The notes: generated by a model from the sequence alone, not told the origin. A stretch of DNA of 64,000 nucleotides from Pseudomonas cannabina (GCF_900100365.1 NZ_FNKU01000002.1:119966-183965), one strand, 5' to 3'; positions 8,599 to 19,300 are shown, counted from the first letter of the stretch. Made by a program: numbers and translations.

Positions 8599-9798
8599 TC
8601 AGGCTGGCTCAGTTAACTCAGTAGGCTGCACGGCATACACCGCCGTCATGACAGGAAGGTCAGAGGCCTCCCGGCGTTTAGGCGTGATGACATGTCGCGC
8701 AAATACCAGACCGATGCTTTCCAACTCGGCCTGCAAGCCATCGATGGCCTGGGTCACCATCAACCCAGGACGTGGCAACCCCAGCTTACTGGCATGGACT
8801 TCTGCCCGCGCCTGAGCCTGAACACCAGCGCCTTCCACAAACACCTTGGCCGTGTCGGCACTGTGCAGCGCATACCACAAAGTACGGTTAACCCCCTTGA
8901 GCCAGCGAAAGCGCGCCGGCGCCAAGCGCAGATCGCGGCCATACAAGGCCACCAGCGCGGTGCGCATCGATCTATGGCTTTGCAGCCACTCACTGACGCC
9001 CGGTGCTTTTGCAACGCGATCAAAACCCTCGTCGGCCAGGCCGTACAGCGGCGTCAACGAGAAGGTCTTGCGCCGCAACAAGCCTTTGATCATGCAGGAA
9101 CGGTTCAGGTCATCGAGCAACCGGGTCGCTGCCTTGCGGTCATTGAGGAATACCTGCAGACCGAATACGGCCAGCAAGGCCCGTTCATAGGGTGTCAAGT
9201 CCAGAAGGCCATCATGAACATCTCCGACCTGTTCCTCGAACACCGCACGAGCGGCCTCCCGATCCAGCACTTTGCGCTGCACCAGGTTGTAACGTTCAGC
9301 AAACTCCTCAGGCTTTAGCGCCCAGGCATTGCTGGGAGAGGTATCGTTCATCAGGCCATCGGGACCAGACGCAGCCAACACCGGGATGACCGAGGGTGCG
9401 AAACGACTCACCAGGCCAGGAAGCGTGTGAATGTTCACCAGGCGTTTGCTGCGAAACGGCAGTACCGGATGCTGCGCCAGCCCCCAACTGCTCACAATCA
9501 CCAGCGGTATCATGAACAGCAGCAGAATTCCACTGGTGGCGTTCATCACCTCAAGCCATTCATCCAGCGTCACGGCCTTGGCGTGGTTGGCCACGTCGGC
9601 CAGCAGGTTGATCTTGCCACCGGCCCAGGCATGGATGAAGGGAAAATCCACCATTTTCCATAACCAATAAAGCGTCCAGGTGGTCCAGTACACGAAGATA
9701 TCGAAGAACATCCAGCACAACAGGACGGCTGCACAAAGCGCCAATAACATCTGCGCTTGCTCGCCCTCCCATGCACCTTGGGATTGTCGATTTTGCAT
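8599..9798 (-). CDS. trbA: TrbA (DotM/IcmP-like)
   Basis: Inner-membrane partner of the TrbC/DotL coupling complex. 399 residues from the ATG at 9798; a TTG five codons upstream is possible. The N terminus carries a membrane segment (MLLALCAAVLLCWMFFDIFVYW) and a second one near 85-105 (ILLLFMIPLVIVSSWGLA). The remainder is a soluble domain, as in DotM. Position between exc and trbB is as in R64. Confidence 0.87.
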   Translation of the reverse strand: MQNRQSQGAWEGEQAQMLLALCAAVLLCWMFFDIFVYWTTWTLYWLWKMVDFPFIHAWAGGKINLLADVANHAKAVTLDEWLEVMNATSGILLLFMIPLVIVSSWGLAQHPVLPFRSKRLVNIHTLPGLVSRFAPSVIPVLAASGPDGLMNDTSPSNAWALKPEEFAERYNLVQRKVLDREAARAVFEEQVGDVHDGLLDLTPYERALLAVFGLQVFLNDRKAATRLLDDLNRSCMIKGLLRRKTFSLTPLYGLADEGFDRVAKAPGVSEWLQSHRSMRTALVALYGRDLRLAPARFRWLKGVNRTLWYALHSADTAKVFVEGAGVQAQARAEVHASKLGLPRPGLMVTQAIDGLQAELESIGLVFARHVITPKRREASDLPVMTAVYAVQPTELTEPA

Positions 9799-9820
9799 TG
9801 CGATGCCCCACAAATAGTCG

Positions 9821-9841
9821 CACCGCCCGGAGTGGGCGGTG
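9821..9841. other. Hairpin between exc and trbA
   Basis: An 8-bp perfect stem CACCGCCC/GGGCGGTG with a five-base loop lies just upstream of trbA. There is no T run, so it is not a standard terminator. It could protect or attenuate the trbA mRNA. Confidence 0.45.
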
Positions 9842-10208
9842 TGAGAGAAAGGTAAAGCGCGTCGGGAACAGCTGCGGAGGGGTTATGGCTTCACGCCAGG
9901 CGTGGGATCTGCACGTTCAGATCACGTTCAAGCGCTTCGAGCCGATCATGCACATAGCGATTGAACGGTTGCGGGGTGCTGTACTGCTTGTGCTCCATAG
10001 CCCCGAGCGTGTCGTACCAGCGTTGCGCCCATGGGGTGGCGATCTCGATACGCGGCAGGTCTGGAAACTTGGTATAGAGGCGCAACATGCCGTTGCCTTC
10101 GACCTCGCGGTTGGTCCAGTCGTCCATGGTCAGGGCCACCACATCGACCTGACCTTTGCGAATCCTGTGAACATACAGGATGGTGCCGTTTTGGGTATCG
10201 ATGCCTAG

Positions 10209-11417
10209 GGAGGCGCTGCAAAAATAGCCAACTGTCCCCACCCTTGGCACACTATGTTCCTTCAACAGCCTCCCTCTCCGTGAGCGTTACGCGCGTGCAG
10301 AAGACCTTCTCCGAACTCGAATATACCGGCAAGAAAAAGCAGACTCGCCGAGATCGCTTCCTGGCTGACCTTGAACAGTTGGTGCCCTGGGCCCTGCTGG
10401 AGGCGCAAGTGGCGCCGTTTTATAGCAACACCGCAGGCAAGCGCGGACGCCCTGCGATAGGGGTGTCGCGCATGTTGCGCATGTACGTCGTGCAGCAGTG
10501 TTTCGGTTTCTCCGATGAAGGTTGCGAAGATGCCGTCTACGACAGCCAGGCCATCCGCGGTTTTATGGGTATCGACCTGGGTCGCGAGTCTGCACCGGAT
10601 GCCACCACCTTGCTGCGTTTTCGCCGCTTGCTGGAAGTCCATCAGCTAACCCGGCTGCTGTTTGAAACGATTAACCAGCATCTGGCCAGCCGGGGGCTGC
10701 TGCTCAAGGAAGGCACTATCGTCGACGCTACTCTGATCGCCGCGCCGCCCTCGGTCAAGAACCGAGAAGGCAAGCGTGATCCTGAGATGCATCAGGCCAG
10801 GAAAGGCAATCAATGGCACTTTGGGATGAAGGCCCACATTGGTGTAGACGCCACGTCGGGGCTGGTGCACAGCGTAGTAGGGACGGCCGCTAACGTGGCG
10901 GATGTCACCCAGGTTGGCCAGTTGCTTCACGGTGACGAAACCTATGTTTCGGGTGACGCTGGATACACCGGTGCGGCCAAGCGACCGGAGCATGCTGAAC
11001 GGGACGTTATCTGGTCGATTGCAGAACGGCCAAGCAGTTACAAGCAGCACGGCGAAGGCAGCGTGCTGTATCGGGTCAAGCGCAAAATTGAATATGCCAA
11101 GGCGCAACTGCGTGCCAAGGTCGAGCACCCCTTCCAGGTAATCAAGGTGCGCTTCAATCATCGCAAGGTTCGCTACCGTGGGCTGGAAAAGAATACAGCG
11201 CAGTTGTTCAGTTTGTTTGGGTTGGCCAATCTGATGCTGGCCAAGCGGTATTTACAACAGACGGCAGGATAAATCCGTCTGAAAGGCGGGACTGGCCCGC
11301 CTTTCAGCAAAATGAGGGCAGAAATCTGCTCGAGAAACGTAAAATAAGGCCGGCAGGTTGAAAAAAACCGGCTTGGAAATGGGGACGGTGCGAACGGGTT
11401 AATTGTTCAGCGTCTCC
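10209..11417 (+). mobile_element. IS5-family insertion sequence, copy 1 (1209 bp)
   Basis: Imperfect terminal repeats GGAGGCGCTG and CAGCGTCTCC, flanked by CTAG at 10205-10208 and 11418-11421 (4-bp target duplication). It contains one transposase gene and, after it, a strong hairpin (AAAGGCGGG...CCCGCCTTT). An apparently identical copy lies in the opposite orientation at 44653-45861, also 1209 bp and also flanked by CTAG. Confidence 0.92.
10280..11272 (+). CDS. IS5-family transposase, copy 1
   Basis: 330 residues from the GTG at 10280. The order of features fits IS5-type DDE transposases: an N-terminal DUF772-like region (GRPAIGVSRMLRMYVVQQ), the first catalytic Asp in GTIVDATLI, the second in VSGDAGYTG, and the C-terminal YRVKRKIEYAKAQLRAKVEHPF, where the catalytic Glu is in KVEHPF. 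The gene looks intact. An ORF extending upstream into exc exists but includes the IS end and is not the natural start. Confidence 0.92.
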   Translation: MSVTRVQKTFSELEYTGKKKQTRRDRFLADLEQLVPWALLEAQVAPFYSNTAGKRGRPAIGVSRMLRMYVVQQCFGFSDEGCEDAVYDSQAIRGFMGIDLGRESAPDATTLLRFRRLLEVHQLTRLLFETINQHLASRGLLLKEGTIVDATLIAAPPSVKNREGKRDPEMHQARKGNQWHFGMKAHIGVDATSGLVHSVVGTAANVADVTQVGQLLHGDETYVSGDAGYTGAAKRPEHAERDVIWSIAERPSSYKQHGEGSVLYRVKRKIEYAKAQLRAKVEHPFQVIKVRFNHRKVRYRGLEKNTAQLFSLFGLANLMLAKRYLQQTAG

Positions 11418-11744
11418 CTAGGTACTTGCCATCACCTTCGTGGTACATCTCATTGGCAGCGTCTGGATCAAAGAACTGGCTGGCCTTGATAGCCGTCGTG
11501 ATTTTCTTCAGTAGGCGGCGGCGACTAAACACTCCACGGAAAAATATAAACAACGAAATTAAAATAGGAGTCCATATTATACCCGACAAAACTAATGCCT
11601 CACTGCCGAACTTACTTGGCATAGAGCCTATAGCCGCGATCAAAAACAAAATTGCGAATATGAGCAAAAATGGAAACGCTATCAAATAAAGCCCTTTGAA
11701 GACCACGATCCACCCTTCTTTCGCTGTTTTCAGGCGCTGTACTT

Positions 11745-12002
11745 TCATGATTTCTCTCCTGTTTCCTTTTCCCTGAGTACTTTAGCGGCTGCCAGGCACT
11801 CAAGGGCAAATTGAACGCGGTAATCCGCTACCCGGTACAGATAATGTGACTCGTCACGCAGATAGTTTCTAAACCCCGACCACGACATACCGATCAGTTG
11901 GGCCGCGCCTCGGCGGCTGAGCCCGGCTTGATCGATCAACCCACATAAATAGCGCGGGTCAGGCTTGTGGTGAATCGCATTGGGCGTCATTGAATGACAC
12001 AT
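11745..12002 (-). CDS. Small HTH-like protein between traY and exc
   Basis: Up to 85 residues; an ATG four codons in, at 11990, is an alternative start. A short segment (AGLSRRGAAQLIGMSWSGFRNYL) looks like a helix-turn-helix. The stop overlaps the exc ATG, so it probably couples exc translation. It may be a local regulator of exclusion. No precise family recognised. Confidence 0.55.
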   Translation of the reverse strand: MCHSMTPNAIHHKPDPRYLCGLIDQAGLSRRGAAQLIGMSWSGFRNYLRDESHYLYRVADYRVQFALECLAAAKVLREKETGEKS

Positions 12003-12093
12003 CTCGTTAGCTGGACACTACCTAGACAATAGCGGGTGACAACGAGACCCACGACACCATTTGTCCGATAGCCGTGATCGATGGTCGCCGTTG

Positions 12094-14238
12094 CTACTGA
12101 ATTCCATCCCCATTGCCACCTGCGCCAGGCTTCCTGGGTTGCAGTTTAACGCCAGGGGTACGTTGCGCCCCAGAGCCAGCAGCACCAAACATTCCTTTCA
12201 TGTTATCGACCATGCCGCCCATCAGGTTGGCGCCTTCTCGACCGCCCAGGAACGAGATCACGTAGTCCGCCAGGGACGCCTGCAGGCCAAAGAGTCGAGT
12301 CACACCAAAGGTCGCAATGCGGGCATAGATCATCAGCCATCCGATCATCTTGAACAATCCCACGATCGAGTCCGCGTTGGCATTGGCCAGCGCCGAGGCG
12401 AATAACAGATTCAGGATCGTTCCCCCACCGATTACGGCCACCGACGCAAAAAAGAACCCCAGTACCATCAACGAGGGCCGCAGCATCATGTCGATCAGGA
12501 AGATATAACCGTAGGTACTGCGACTCCCCTTGTCCTCTTCGGCTCCCAGGTGCGTGGCAGCCCACATTGAGCCCGCCGCACAGCCCACCAGCACACTGAC
12601 GACCCAGTTGAATATACCCACCATCCAGAACAGAAAGGGTACAGCAGGCAGAAATACGGCCAGCGAAAAACCGATGGCCAGCAGGGCGAACATGACGAAA
12701 TAGAACATCGGGGCCAGCGCACCCAGCACATCTTTCACCACCGCTCCTACATCCACCGCAAATATCTTGGCCCCCCAGCCCAATGGCGAGTTGCTGGCCG
12801 ACGAGGCCGCTGCCCAAGTTCCGGCATACCCCGCCATCAAGGTTTCAACAGTCCCCAGCGTGTAATCACCAATGGTCTGCATCTTGATGAGTGGGTTCAC
12901 TTGGTTAGAAAAACTGGAGCTGTTCCCTGTCGTCGAAGTTGCTATTAAGTTGGTGATCGTCTGCATAGGATTTTTGAAAAAACTCACAAACACCGAATTC
13001 GGGTCATTCGCCGTCGCTGCCGCCCCGTCATCCTTGGCCGTCTGCGTCCCCAGCGGCGCGGTGAAGGTACTGTTCTGCACCTGCGATTTGTAGGCTGCGA
13101 ACACCTGGTTATACAAGTCGCCGGTGCCGTGCTCGCCCAGATTACTCATCCCCGTGACAACCGGGGTCGAGCTGGCCACGTCGTTGGTCTTGTTATTAGC
13201 TGTGGCGAAGGTGTGATACCAACTGCCCAGGGCCACCCAACCACTGCTTTTGATCTGGCTCGACAACTGGCTTTGCAGTGTGTCCTTGAAGTCGATCTTG
13301 TTGAGGGCCAGATTCACCGTGTTTTCATAGGCAGCGGCTGCGTTCTGTATCTGCGTCTCGGCGTCCTGGAAGCTCCCCGTATCCTGGTCGCGCTTGCTCA
13401 GGTAGGTGTCGACGAACGCCTGTGCCGCTTGATCCAGGGTGCTTTGCAGGGTGTCTAGCGCTTGGTGCTGCGCCGTGATCACCCCACTCGTGTCCACGTC
13501 ACTGTCAAACAGCAGGTTCCAGGTTCCGGTGCGGCCCGTATTGGGTGTTTTGGCAGAACCACACACCGCGCTGCCGTTGCCGGTGTCGTATTGGCCGTTG
13601 CCCCCCTTGGTGGTGATCAACGGGGTATTGGCTTCGCCATCCGCATACAGCGACTCCAGCTCACGGTTGATCGCGTACTTGCACAGGTTCATCTCAAAGA
13701 TGCCCCGCGCCGCGCTTCGGGTTGAAGGAGCCGTGGGCTGCGTCACCATCGAGTAGCCGCTGTCCATCATGTCCACGGCTTTATCAGTCAGCAGATTGGC
13801 ACTGCCAACCCCCATGGTGGAGCAGGCCCATACCATGACGAGCTGGGCCAGTGACCAACCTGATTGGGTGGGCAAGATCATGATGAAACCGGCAAACGTC
13901 ATGATCGGGTACAGCGCAGATCGACCGCCTGCGAAAAACTGTCCCTGATGCCCAGCCTTCACAATGGTTTTCAGGGTGATGGTCAGAAACCAGAACAGGG
14001 CCATCACGGCCAGAACGCCATTGATAATGGCGAACAGTGAGCCAATCAAGGTTGGCTGTGATGGTGCAAATGGATCGACTGCTACTTGGCCCATGATCAT
14101 TACCATCGCCTGGCGCGAGAGGTCATTGGGCTTTTGGGAGGCTGCCGCGATCGTCTGATAATCCACGTTATCGGCCAGTGCCGGCACGGAGAAGACCAGC
14201 AGAAGACCCATCCACCAGAAGCGTTTAATGAGGTTCAT
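12094..14238 (-). CDS. traY: TraY (DotA-like) inner-membrane protein
   Basis: 714 residues with an N-terminal signal peptide (LIKRFWWMGLLLVFSVPALA). Membrane segments lie near 65-90 and 105-140. A long variable periplasmic part (~150-430) follows, and a C-terminal cluster of hydrophobic segments lies at ~490-640. This is the layout of DotA/TraY, a polytopic essential component of type IVB transfer and part of the recipient-recognition and exclusion pathway in R64. The frame is intact. The C terminus is short and rich in Gly and Pro. Confidence 0.88.
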   Translation of the reverse strand: MNLIKRFWWMGLLLVFSVPALADNVDYQTIAAASQKPNDLSRQAMVMIMGQVAVDPFAPSQPTLIGSLFAIINGVLAVMALFWFLTITLKTIVKAGHQGQFFAGGRSALYPIMTFAGFIMILPTQSGWSLAQLVMVWACSTMGVGSANLLTDKAVDMMDSGYSMVTQPTAPSTRSAARGIFEMNLCKYAINRELESLYADGEANTPLITTKGGNGQYDTGNGSAVCGSAKTPNTGRTGTWNLLFDSDVDTSGVITAQHQALDTLQSTLDQAAQAFVDTYLSKRDQDTGSFQDAETQIQNAAAAYENTVNLALNKIDFKDTLQSQLSSQIKSSGWVALGSWYHTFATANNKTNDVASSTPVVTGMSNLGEHGTGDLYNQVFAAYKSQVQNSTFTAPLGTQTAKDDGAAATANDPNSVFVSFFKNPMQTITNLIATSTTGNSSSFSNQVNPLIKMQTIGDYTLGTVETLMAGYAGTWAAASSASNSPLGWGAKIFAVDVGAVVKDVLGALAPMFYFVMFALLAIGFSLAVFLPAVPFLFWMVGIFNWVVSVLVGCAAGSMWAATHLGAEEDKGSRSTYGYIFLIDMMLRPSLMVLGFFFASVAVIGGGTILNLLFASALANANADSIVGLFKMIGWLMIYARIATFGVTRLFGLQASLADYVISFLGGREGANLMGGMVDNMKGMFGAAGSGAQRTPGVKLQPRKPGAGGNGDGIQ

Positions 14239-14265
14239 GGCATCTGTCCATATTAGAGGTCGGTA

Positions 14266-14868
14266 TTACTTGAGGTGGCCGCGAGTAAGCACCAGCCGGC
14301 ACCATCGGTTTTCGATGAGAAAATCGTTAAAGGTGCCTCGTTCCGCTACGCTGACGCGCCTGTTCTGCAGTTGCCACAGTCGGTAAGTCGCGATCAGCGT
14401 TTTGACGAAGCCCAAGCTGGCGATTGCCCCCAGAGCCAGGAGCGTTACCGTCGCCCGAAGAAAGGTGCTCAATGGCAGGCTGAAGTTGGCCAGCAGCAGC
14501 ATGGCCAGCAGAAGAACACTCAGGCTGGCGCTGAACATCATCAAACACCACCATGCCGCCCTGATGCGGTTGTAGGAGGTCAGCAGCTGTTCGATGGTCC
14601 TTCCCGAACGAGCGACAGCCACACTCCAACTGACACCGACTGCATCTGCCTCAGTCGTTGCTGACGCCGGGGTCAGCAACGTCTTCAGTAGCTTCAGCTT
14701 TTGCGCCGTCGGCTTTATGCCCCGGCGATAGATCACCGCCAGGTCAGAGAACGGGTTGAGGATCGACAGCCCCACATGGCCGGCGCGCCGTAACGGTGTG
14801 CCCGAATGCTTATCGTCCCGCGGCGATTGTTCGTCCACGTGCTCTGTTGTGTCAGGTTCAGTTTTCAT
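14266..14868 (-). CDS. traX: TraX (IcmV-like)
   Basis: 200 residues with two hydrophobic segments near 110-130 and 138-158 (LMMFSASLSVLLLAMLLLAN and LRATVTLLALGAIASLGFV) and charged ends, as in IcmV/TraX. The start overlaps the traW end by 11 bases. Function in the channel is unknown for the family; the assignment rests on order and topology. Confidence 0.72.
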   Translation of the reverse strand: MKTEPDTTEHVDEQSPRDDKHSGTPLRRAGHVGLSILNPFSDLAVIYRRGIKPTAQKLKLLKTLLTPASATTEADAVGVSWSVAVARSGRTIEQLLTSYNRIRAAWWCLMMFSASLSVLLLAMLLLANFSLPLSTFLRATVTLLALGAIASLGFVKTLIATYRLWQLQNRRVSVAERGTFNDFLIENRWCRLVLTRGHLK

Positions 14869-16072
14869 GTGCGGTGACTCCCGAACTCATTTTTGACCCC
14901 AGCTCCTGAAGCTGCGGAACGTATTTGGCGTCTGCCGCCAGGGCCAGTTGCTGGCCGGCAATGATGTTGGCCTGGCGTTGGTCGTTCTTGAGTCCCAACT
15001 GCAGCCAGTTGCCCAGGCTCTGCACGCGCACCAATTCACGCATCAGGTTGTCTCCGCTCAGGGCCTGAAGGTCGGTTTCATAGGCGGTATTGGCATAGCG
15101 CCTGCCCACCTCGAAAGCTTCGAACTCGCGCTCGCTCATCACCCCGGTGCGTTGTGCTTGCTGGCTGCCCGTTGAAGCGAAGTACTCCGCCGCTGACGGA
15201 TTCTGTAGCGCCTCTTGCAATGCCTCCTGTGTGGCCGGATTGGCCTGACTGGCGGCGATAATGTCCAGCTGCGGTTGAGTCGCGGCGCTCTGAATCGCCT
15301 TGTACTGGGTCATCAGCCCCTGATACTCACGTCCCGTGGCCGACTGGATATCGCCCTTGCCCGGTGCCCGTCCCCCGTCATGGCGTGCCGAGTTCTTCAT
15401 GTACGCCATGCCCGCATCGACCTGATCCTGATTGAACGTCAGGTCAGGGGCCTTGCCCACGGCTCCCGCCCCGTCGATCAACGAGCGCATTTCGATGTCG
15501 CCCCCAGGCAAGCTGGAGACCTGCGGGCACAGATCAGTACCGCCGTACTGGGCCGATTCGCTTTGTGTGCAGTACTGCGCGTGCATGGCGGCACTGCGAT
15601 AGCCACCCTGACGCGAGGCCACGGGCTCGGAAGCGATGGTCTTCTGCACCACAGCACTGCCGACGCCTGCCCCGCTGGCCAGAACCGCCGTTTGCGCACG
15701 GCTCACCTTCCCCACCGTGGCCGCGACCCCAGAGGCCGACTCGCTGCAGATGCTGTCAGCGACCGAGTACTGTTCTCGGGCACGCTCCAGGCGCTCGGTC
15801 TGACGGCCAAAAATATCGGCCTCGCGCTGGGCACGTGCGGCCTCAGAAATAACCGCGACTTGCTTGTCACTGGCCTGCACGATGGCCGTGCCGATTTGTG
15901 TCTCAGTGGTCAGGATTTCCGCCAGGGTAGCTTGAAGGCCGCCCATGGCCGGCATCACCTGCGTTTCAATAGGAACACTGCCCGTGACGGCCACCGGCTG
16001 GACGTACGCCAGGACCTGTTGGGTTTGCAGTACCCCCACGGCTATCGCCGTTAATGCATAGCGCTTTTTCAC
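14858..16072 (-). CDS. traW: TraW (IcmX-like), secreted
   Basis: 404 residues from a GTG at 16072, chosen because GAGGAAGT precedes it and because it yields a good signal peptide (VKKRYALTAIAVGVLQTQQVLA). The protein is Ala/Gln/Ser-rich with long helices and several Cys (CSESASG, YCTQSE, DLCPQ). It fits TraW by position between traV and traX. A longer frame to 16108 lacks these signals. Confidence 0.75.
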   Translation of the reverse strand: MKKRYALTAIAVGVLQTQQVLAYVQPVAVTGSVPIETQVMPAMGGLQATLAEILTTETQIGTAIVQASDKQVAVISEAARAQREADIFGRQTERLERAREQYSVADSICSESASGVAATVGKVSRAQTAVLASGAGVGSAVVQKTIASEPVASRQGGYRSAAMHAQYCTQSESAQYGGTDLCPQVSSLPGGDIEMRSLIDGAGAVGKAPDLTFNQDQVDAGMAYMKNSARHDGGRAPGKGDIQSATGREYQGLMTQYKAIQSAATQPQLDIIAASQANPATQEALQEALQNPSAAEYFASTGSQQAQRTGVMSEREFEAFEVGRRYANTAYETDLQALSGDNLMRELVRVQSLGNWLQLGLKNDQRQANIIAGQQLALAADAKYVPQLQELGSKMSSGVTAHEN

Positions 16073-16114
16073 AATCACTTCCTCAAATGTCGTAGACGGG
16101 ACTGACATTTCCTA

Positions 16115-16351
16115 TCAGTTCGCAACGCGCACCAGGTTCTCCGAGACCGTATCCGCCAGCTCGGTGTCAAGGTGTTCGCGCATGAACTGGATGACCTTAT
16201 CCGTAGCGCCGATCCGAACACCGTTCGACCGGCCAACGACCAGCAACCGATGGTGCTTTGCCATCCAAGTGGCCAGCTCCGCCAAAGCCTGTAATTGATC
16301 CGGGCTCGCTTCACGCAAAGCGTCGTGCAGGGAATCACTTTCGTTATTCAT
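16115..16351 (-). CDS. traV: TraV-like small protein
   Basis: A 78-residue acidic, soluble, helical protein (MNNESDSLHDALREASPDQ...) with GGAGAG upstream of the ATG. It is placed between traU and traW as traV is in R64. The assignment is by position only. Confidence 0.55.
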   Translation of the reverse strand: MNNESDSLHDALREASPDQLQALAELATWMAKHHRLLVVGRSNGVRIGATDKVIQFMREHLDTELADTVSENLVRVAN

Positions 16352-16373
16352 GGAATTGCTCTCCGTTTATTGG

Positions 16374-19300
16374 CTAGAGGTTGTAACCGCGCCGTTTGAT
16401 CAACTCGTTGGCCAGCGTGCGAATCACGTTGTTGGAATCCGCCTCACCCGCTTGCTTCTGGCGCAGCGCGATGAGTTTTTCTGCCGTGCCCTGGGGAAAG
16501 GCTTCGGCCAGGATGGCGCGAGCCGTGGAACCGCCGACCGCTTCATACAACAACCTGCGCAGGGCGCTGTCGGTCGGTGAAGAGCCCAACGCCCATAGCT
16601 CCAGGGGCCCCATGGCGTTTTTCAGAATGCGCGCCAGGGTGCCGCCACCCTTGATTCGGAACACGCCCAAAAACGGTACGCCGCTGCCATCCGCTGCTGG
16701 ACCTGAACCCAAACGCTGAAAGCGCTGCAGAGTGACCTTGGGCACTTTGATGGTGTCGGTCAGAAGCTTCTCGTCCTTGGGGTCCACCTCCATCATGTAC
16801 AGCGAGTTGGCCGAATTCAGAATGGCGTCGGGAAAGTCGCTCACGTACTGCGAGGACAACACCGTGCGTATGCCGAATTTGCGTTGCTCACGGTCCTGGG
16901 TTTCCAGCATGGGAAAGATGAAGGGCACCTGTTTGGCATTGTGCAGCTCGTCGTAGACCTTGGTTTTGACCTCCTGATCCAGCTGCTCCAGGCGGTCGAG
17001 ATGCATGGGGTGGTAAAGCGTGGGCACCGCCTCCAACAGCTCATCCCGGTATTGCGGCAACACAAAATCGCCCCCCGCCACCTGGCCCGCAAACAGGAAC
17101 ATGATTCCGGTTTTCAGGTGGCCAGCATTGGTGGTGTTATCACCCATGACATTGTTCAGATCGATCGCGATCACTCGCGTGCGTGGACTGATCAAGAACT
17201 GCGTACGCCCGGCCAGCATCTTGAATTCTCTGCAGGCGTCAGTCATGCATCGGTGCAAGTACTCCAGCAACAGCTCCTGACTGCCATCGCGTTGCACCCG
17301 ACCATAGGCGCTCTGTACGTCTTCATGGTTCAGGAAGGTGGTCATGTCAGCCAGTTCCGGCACCGCTTCGAACTGGGCCAGCTGCGCTTCCTTAACAAAG
17401 CCTGCTTCAAACAACAGATCGCGCACCTCATACCAGGTACTGCTATCCCACCAATGGGCCGGATAGCGCTCGATCAACCCGCTTTTATCCAAGGCCGTGT
17501 CCACTTCGGGGACGACCCCGCGCCCCCAGCGTCTGGGGCTTTTTTCGGCATTGGCGGTATAGGCCATGCTAATGACGCGGTCCAGTATCTGCCGGGTATC
17601 GCGTTCGTTTGGCGGATTGCCGGTAGAGGGATCAATGCACATGGCCGTGAGCATGCTGATGATCCAGTTACGCTCGGGGGCGATCGGAAACCGCGCGCCC
17701 AGCTGGATATCGAACAGGTTCCGGCAATGCTTGGGGCTGTTCTGCAGCACAATGCCCACCACCTCGTCCTTACGCTCCGGCGGCAGACTGTCGCGCAGCA
17801 AGGCGACTTGACCTTGCATCGAGAAACCTTTGTCCACCCCCGCCATGAACGGTAAACGCTGCTGGGCGCTGGACACCGTGACATTGCCCAGCTTGTTCAG
17901 CAGCACCGACTTGCCCTGGCCGGAAGAGCCGGTGACCACACTGGTGAGCTTGTTCTGCTTGGGGGTGGCCAGACCGACCGGATAGAGCTTGCCATCGAGC
18001 GTAGCGAACAAGGCGTTGCCGTCCTCCTCCCAAGCCGAGGCCGGGCGGGTCAGCGGCAACAGGTTCAGCGCCTCTGAAAGCGGCGGATACAACAGGTTCG
18101 GGCCACTGCCTTTGCTGGAAGCCACCAGCGTCGAGGCCCATGCGCGTACCGGGTTGCCGAAGGTTTGCGTCACCTCGCCCCCCCCCAGGCCTGAAAGGCC
18201 TGGGTCAGCAGCGTCAGATGGCGCGTCACTGCGGCCTGGCTGTCTCCCCAGGTCGATGCCATGATCGTCATGACACACACCGGCTCCTGCTGCTCGACTT
18301 TCGTCAGCGTTTCGATGGCGTTCCAGATGGGCCGAAGCGGCGGCACAAACGCTATGAAGTCCAACGTGCCTTTTTTCATGCCCAGCGACTTCATGCCTCC
18401 AGGCATCAGGTCCATGCGTACGCGCCAAGGCACGCCGCGAGGGACCAGCGCTTTGAGCTTGGCAAAGGTCTGCGGCGTCTGCGGCCCCAGGACTACAGAC
18501 AAGGTCCCATGCCACATCCCATTGACGCAGAGCTTGTTGCCGTTGGTTTCCATGTCCTGGTTCATCAGCTGAAACTTCAGCTGCGGGGCCAGAAACGGTG
18601 TGTGATCGTCGCCGTTACGTACACCGTGCGGGGTGATCGGATCATCAGGGAGCAGCGGGTACCAATGCTCACTGGTACCGAGCCGGTCCACTTAAGCGCG
18701 CAGCGCCTGGCCCACTGCATGGGCATCGAGCAGTTCCAGCAGCACACCCTGGCCGTCATCTTTAAAGGCAGCTTCCACAGCGCTCATGAAGGCGTCGTGG
18801 CGAATTTTCAGGCCGGCCATTTCAGCCAGGACCGGATTTTGTCCATACCGTGCATCCGGGCTTTGCCCGATCAATTGCTTGATACGGCGATTTTCGTCGA
18901 TCAGTTCATGCGCCGAGAGCGTCTTGCGCCCGGTGTAACACACCAGGTAGCAGCGTTCGCGCGAAACCCAGGGGGCCAGCTTTTCAACGTTTTCGTCCAG
19001 GATCGGCGTCAAGTCGATGCCGGTCCGTTTGACAGAAGCGTACTGAGGGGCCAGCAGGCGTTCGACGTCCTCGCGGCCTCGATCAGGGTCATCATCGAAC
19101 ACCAGGCTGATTTTGTGTCCATGTCGGCGATAGTGGGCTGTCAGCGCATGCATCATGCGCTCCAAGCGGCCTGCCCAGGAATAAGGGGCCTCCAGGGGTG
19201 CCGCTTCGTCGGTGTCACAAAAACTGCCGGCAACGGCATACACCGAGCAGTAATCGCCATCGTCGTTGACCAGTACATACGGGGCATTGAGGGCTGGGTG

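Larger units (their letters stand above)
9891..11748 (-). pseudogene. excA: Exclusion protein ExcA-like gene, interrupted by IS
   Basis: Two gene halves flank the insertion sequence at 10209-11417. Removing the IS and one CTAG joins ...GDGKYL in frame to GIDTQNGT..., giving a single 214-residue protein. It has two N-terminal membrane segments (LIAFPFLLIFAILFLIAAIG and IIWTPILISLFIFFRGV) and a soluble C-terminal domain. R64 has its exclusion gene exc at exactly this place, between traY and trbA, and its product is a similar-size membrane protein. As it stands the frame ends four codons into the IS (LGRR, stop), leaving ~113 residues. The C-terminal half has an artificial start in the IS. The gene starts in an ATGA overlap with the small gene before it. 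Confidence 0.8.
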
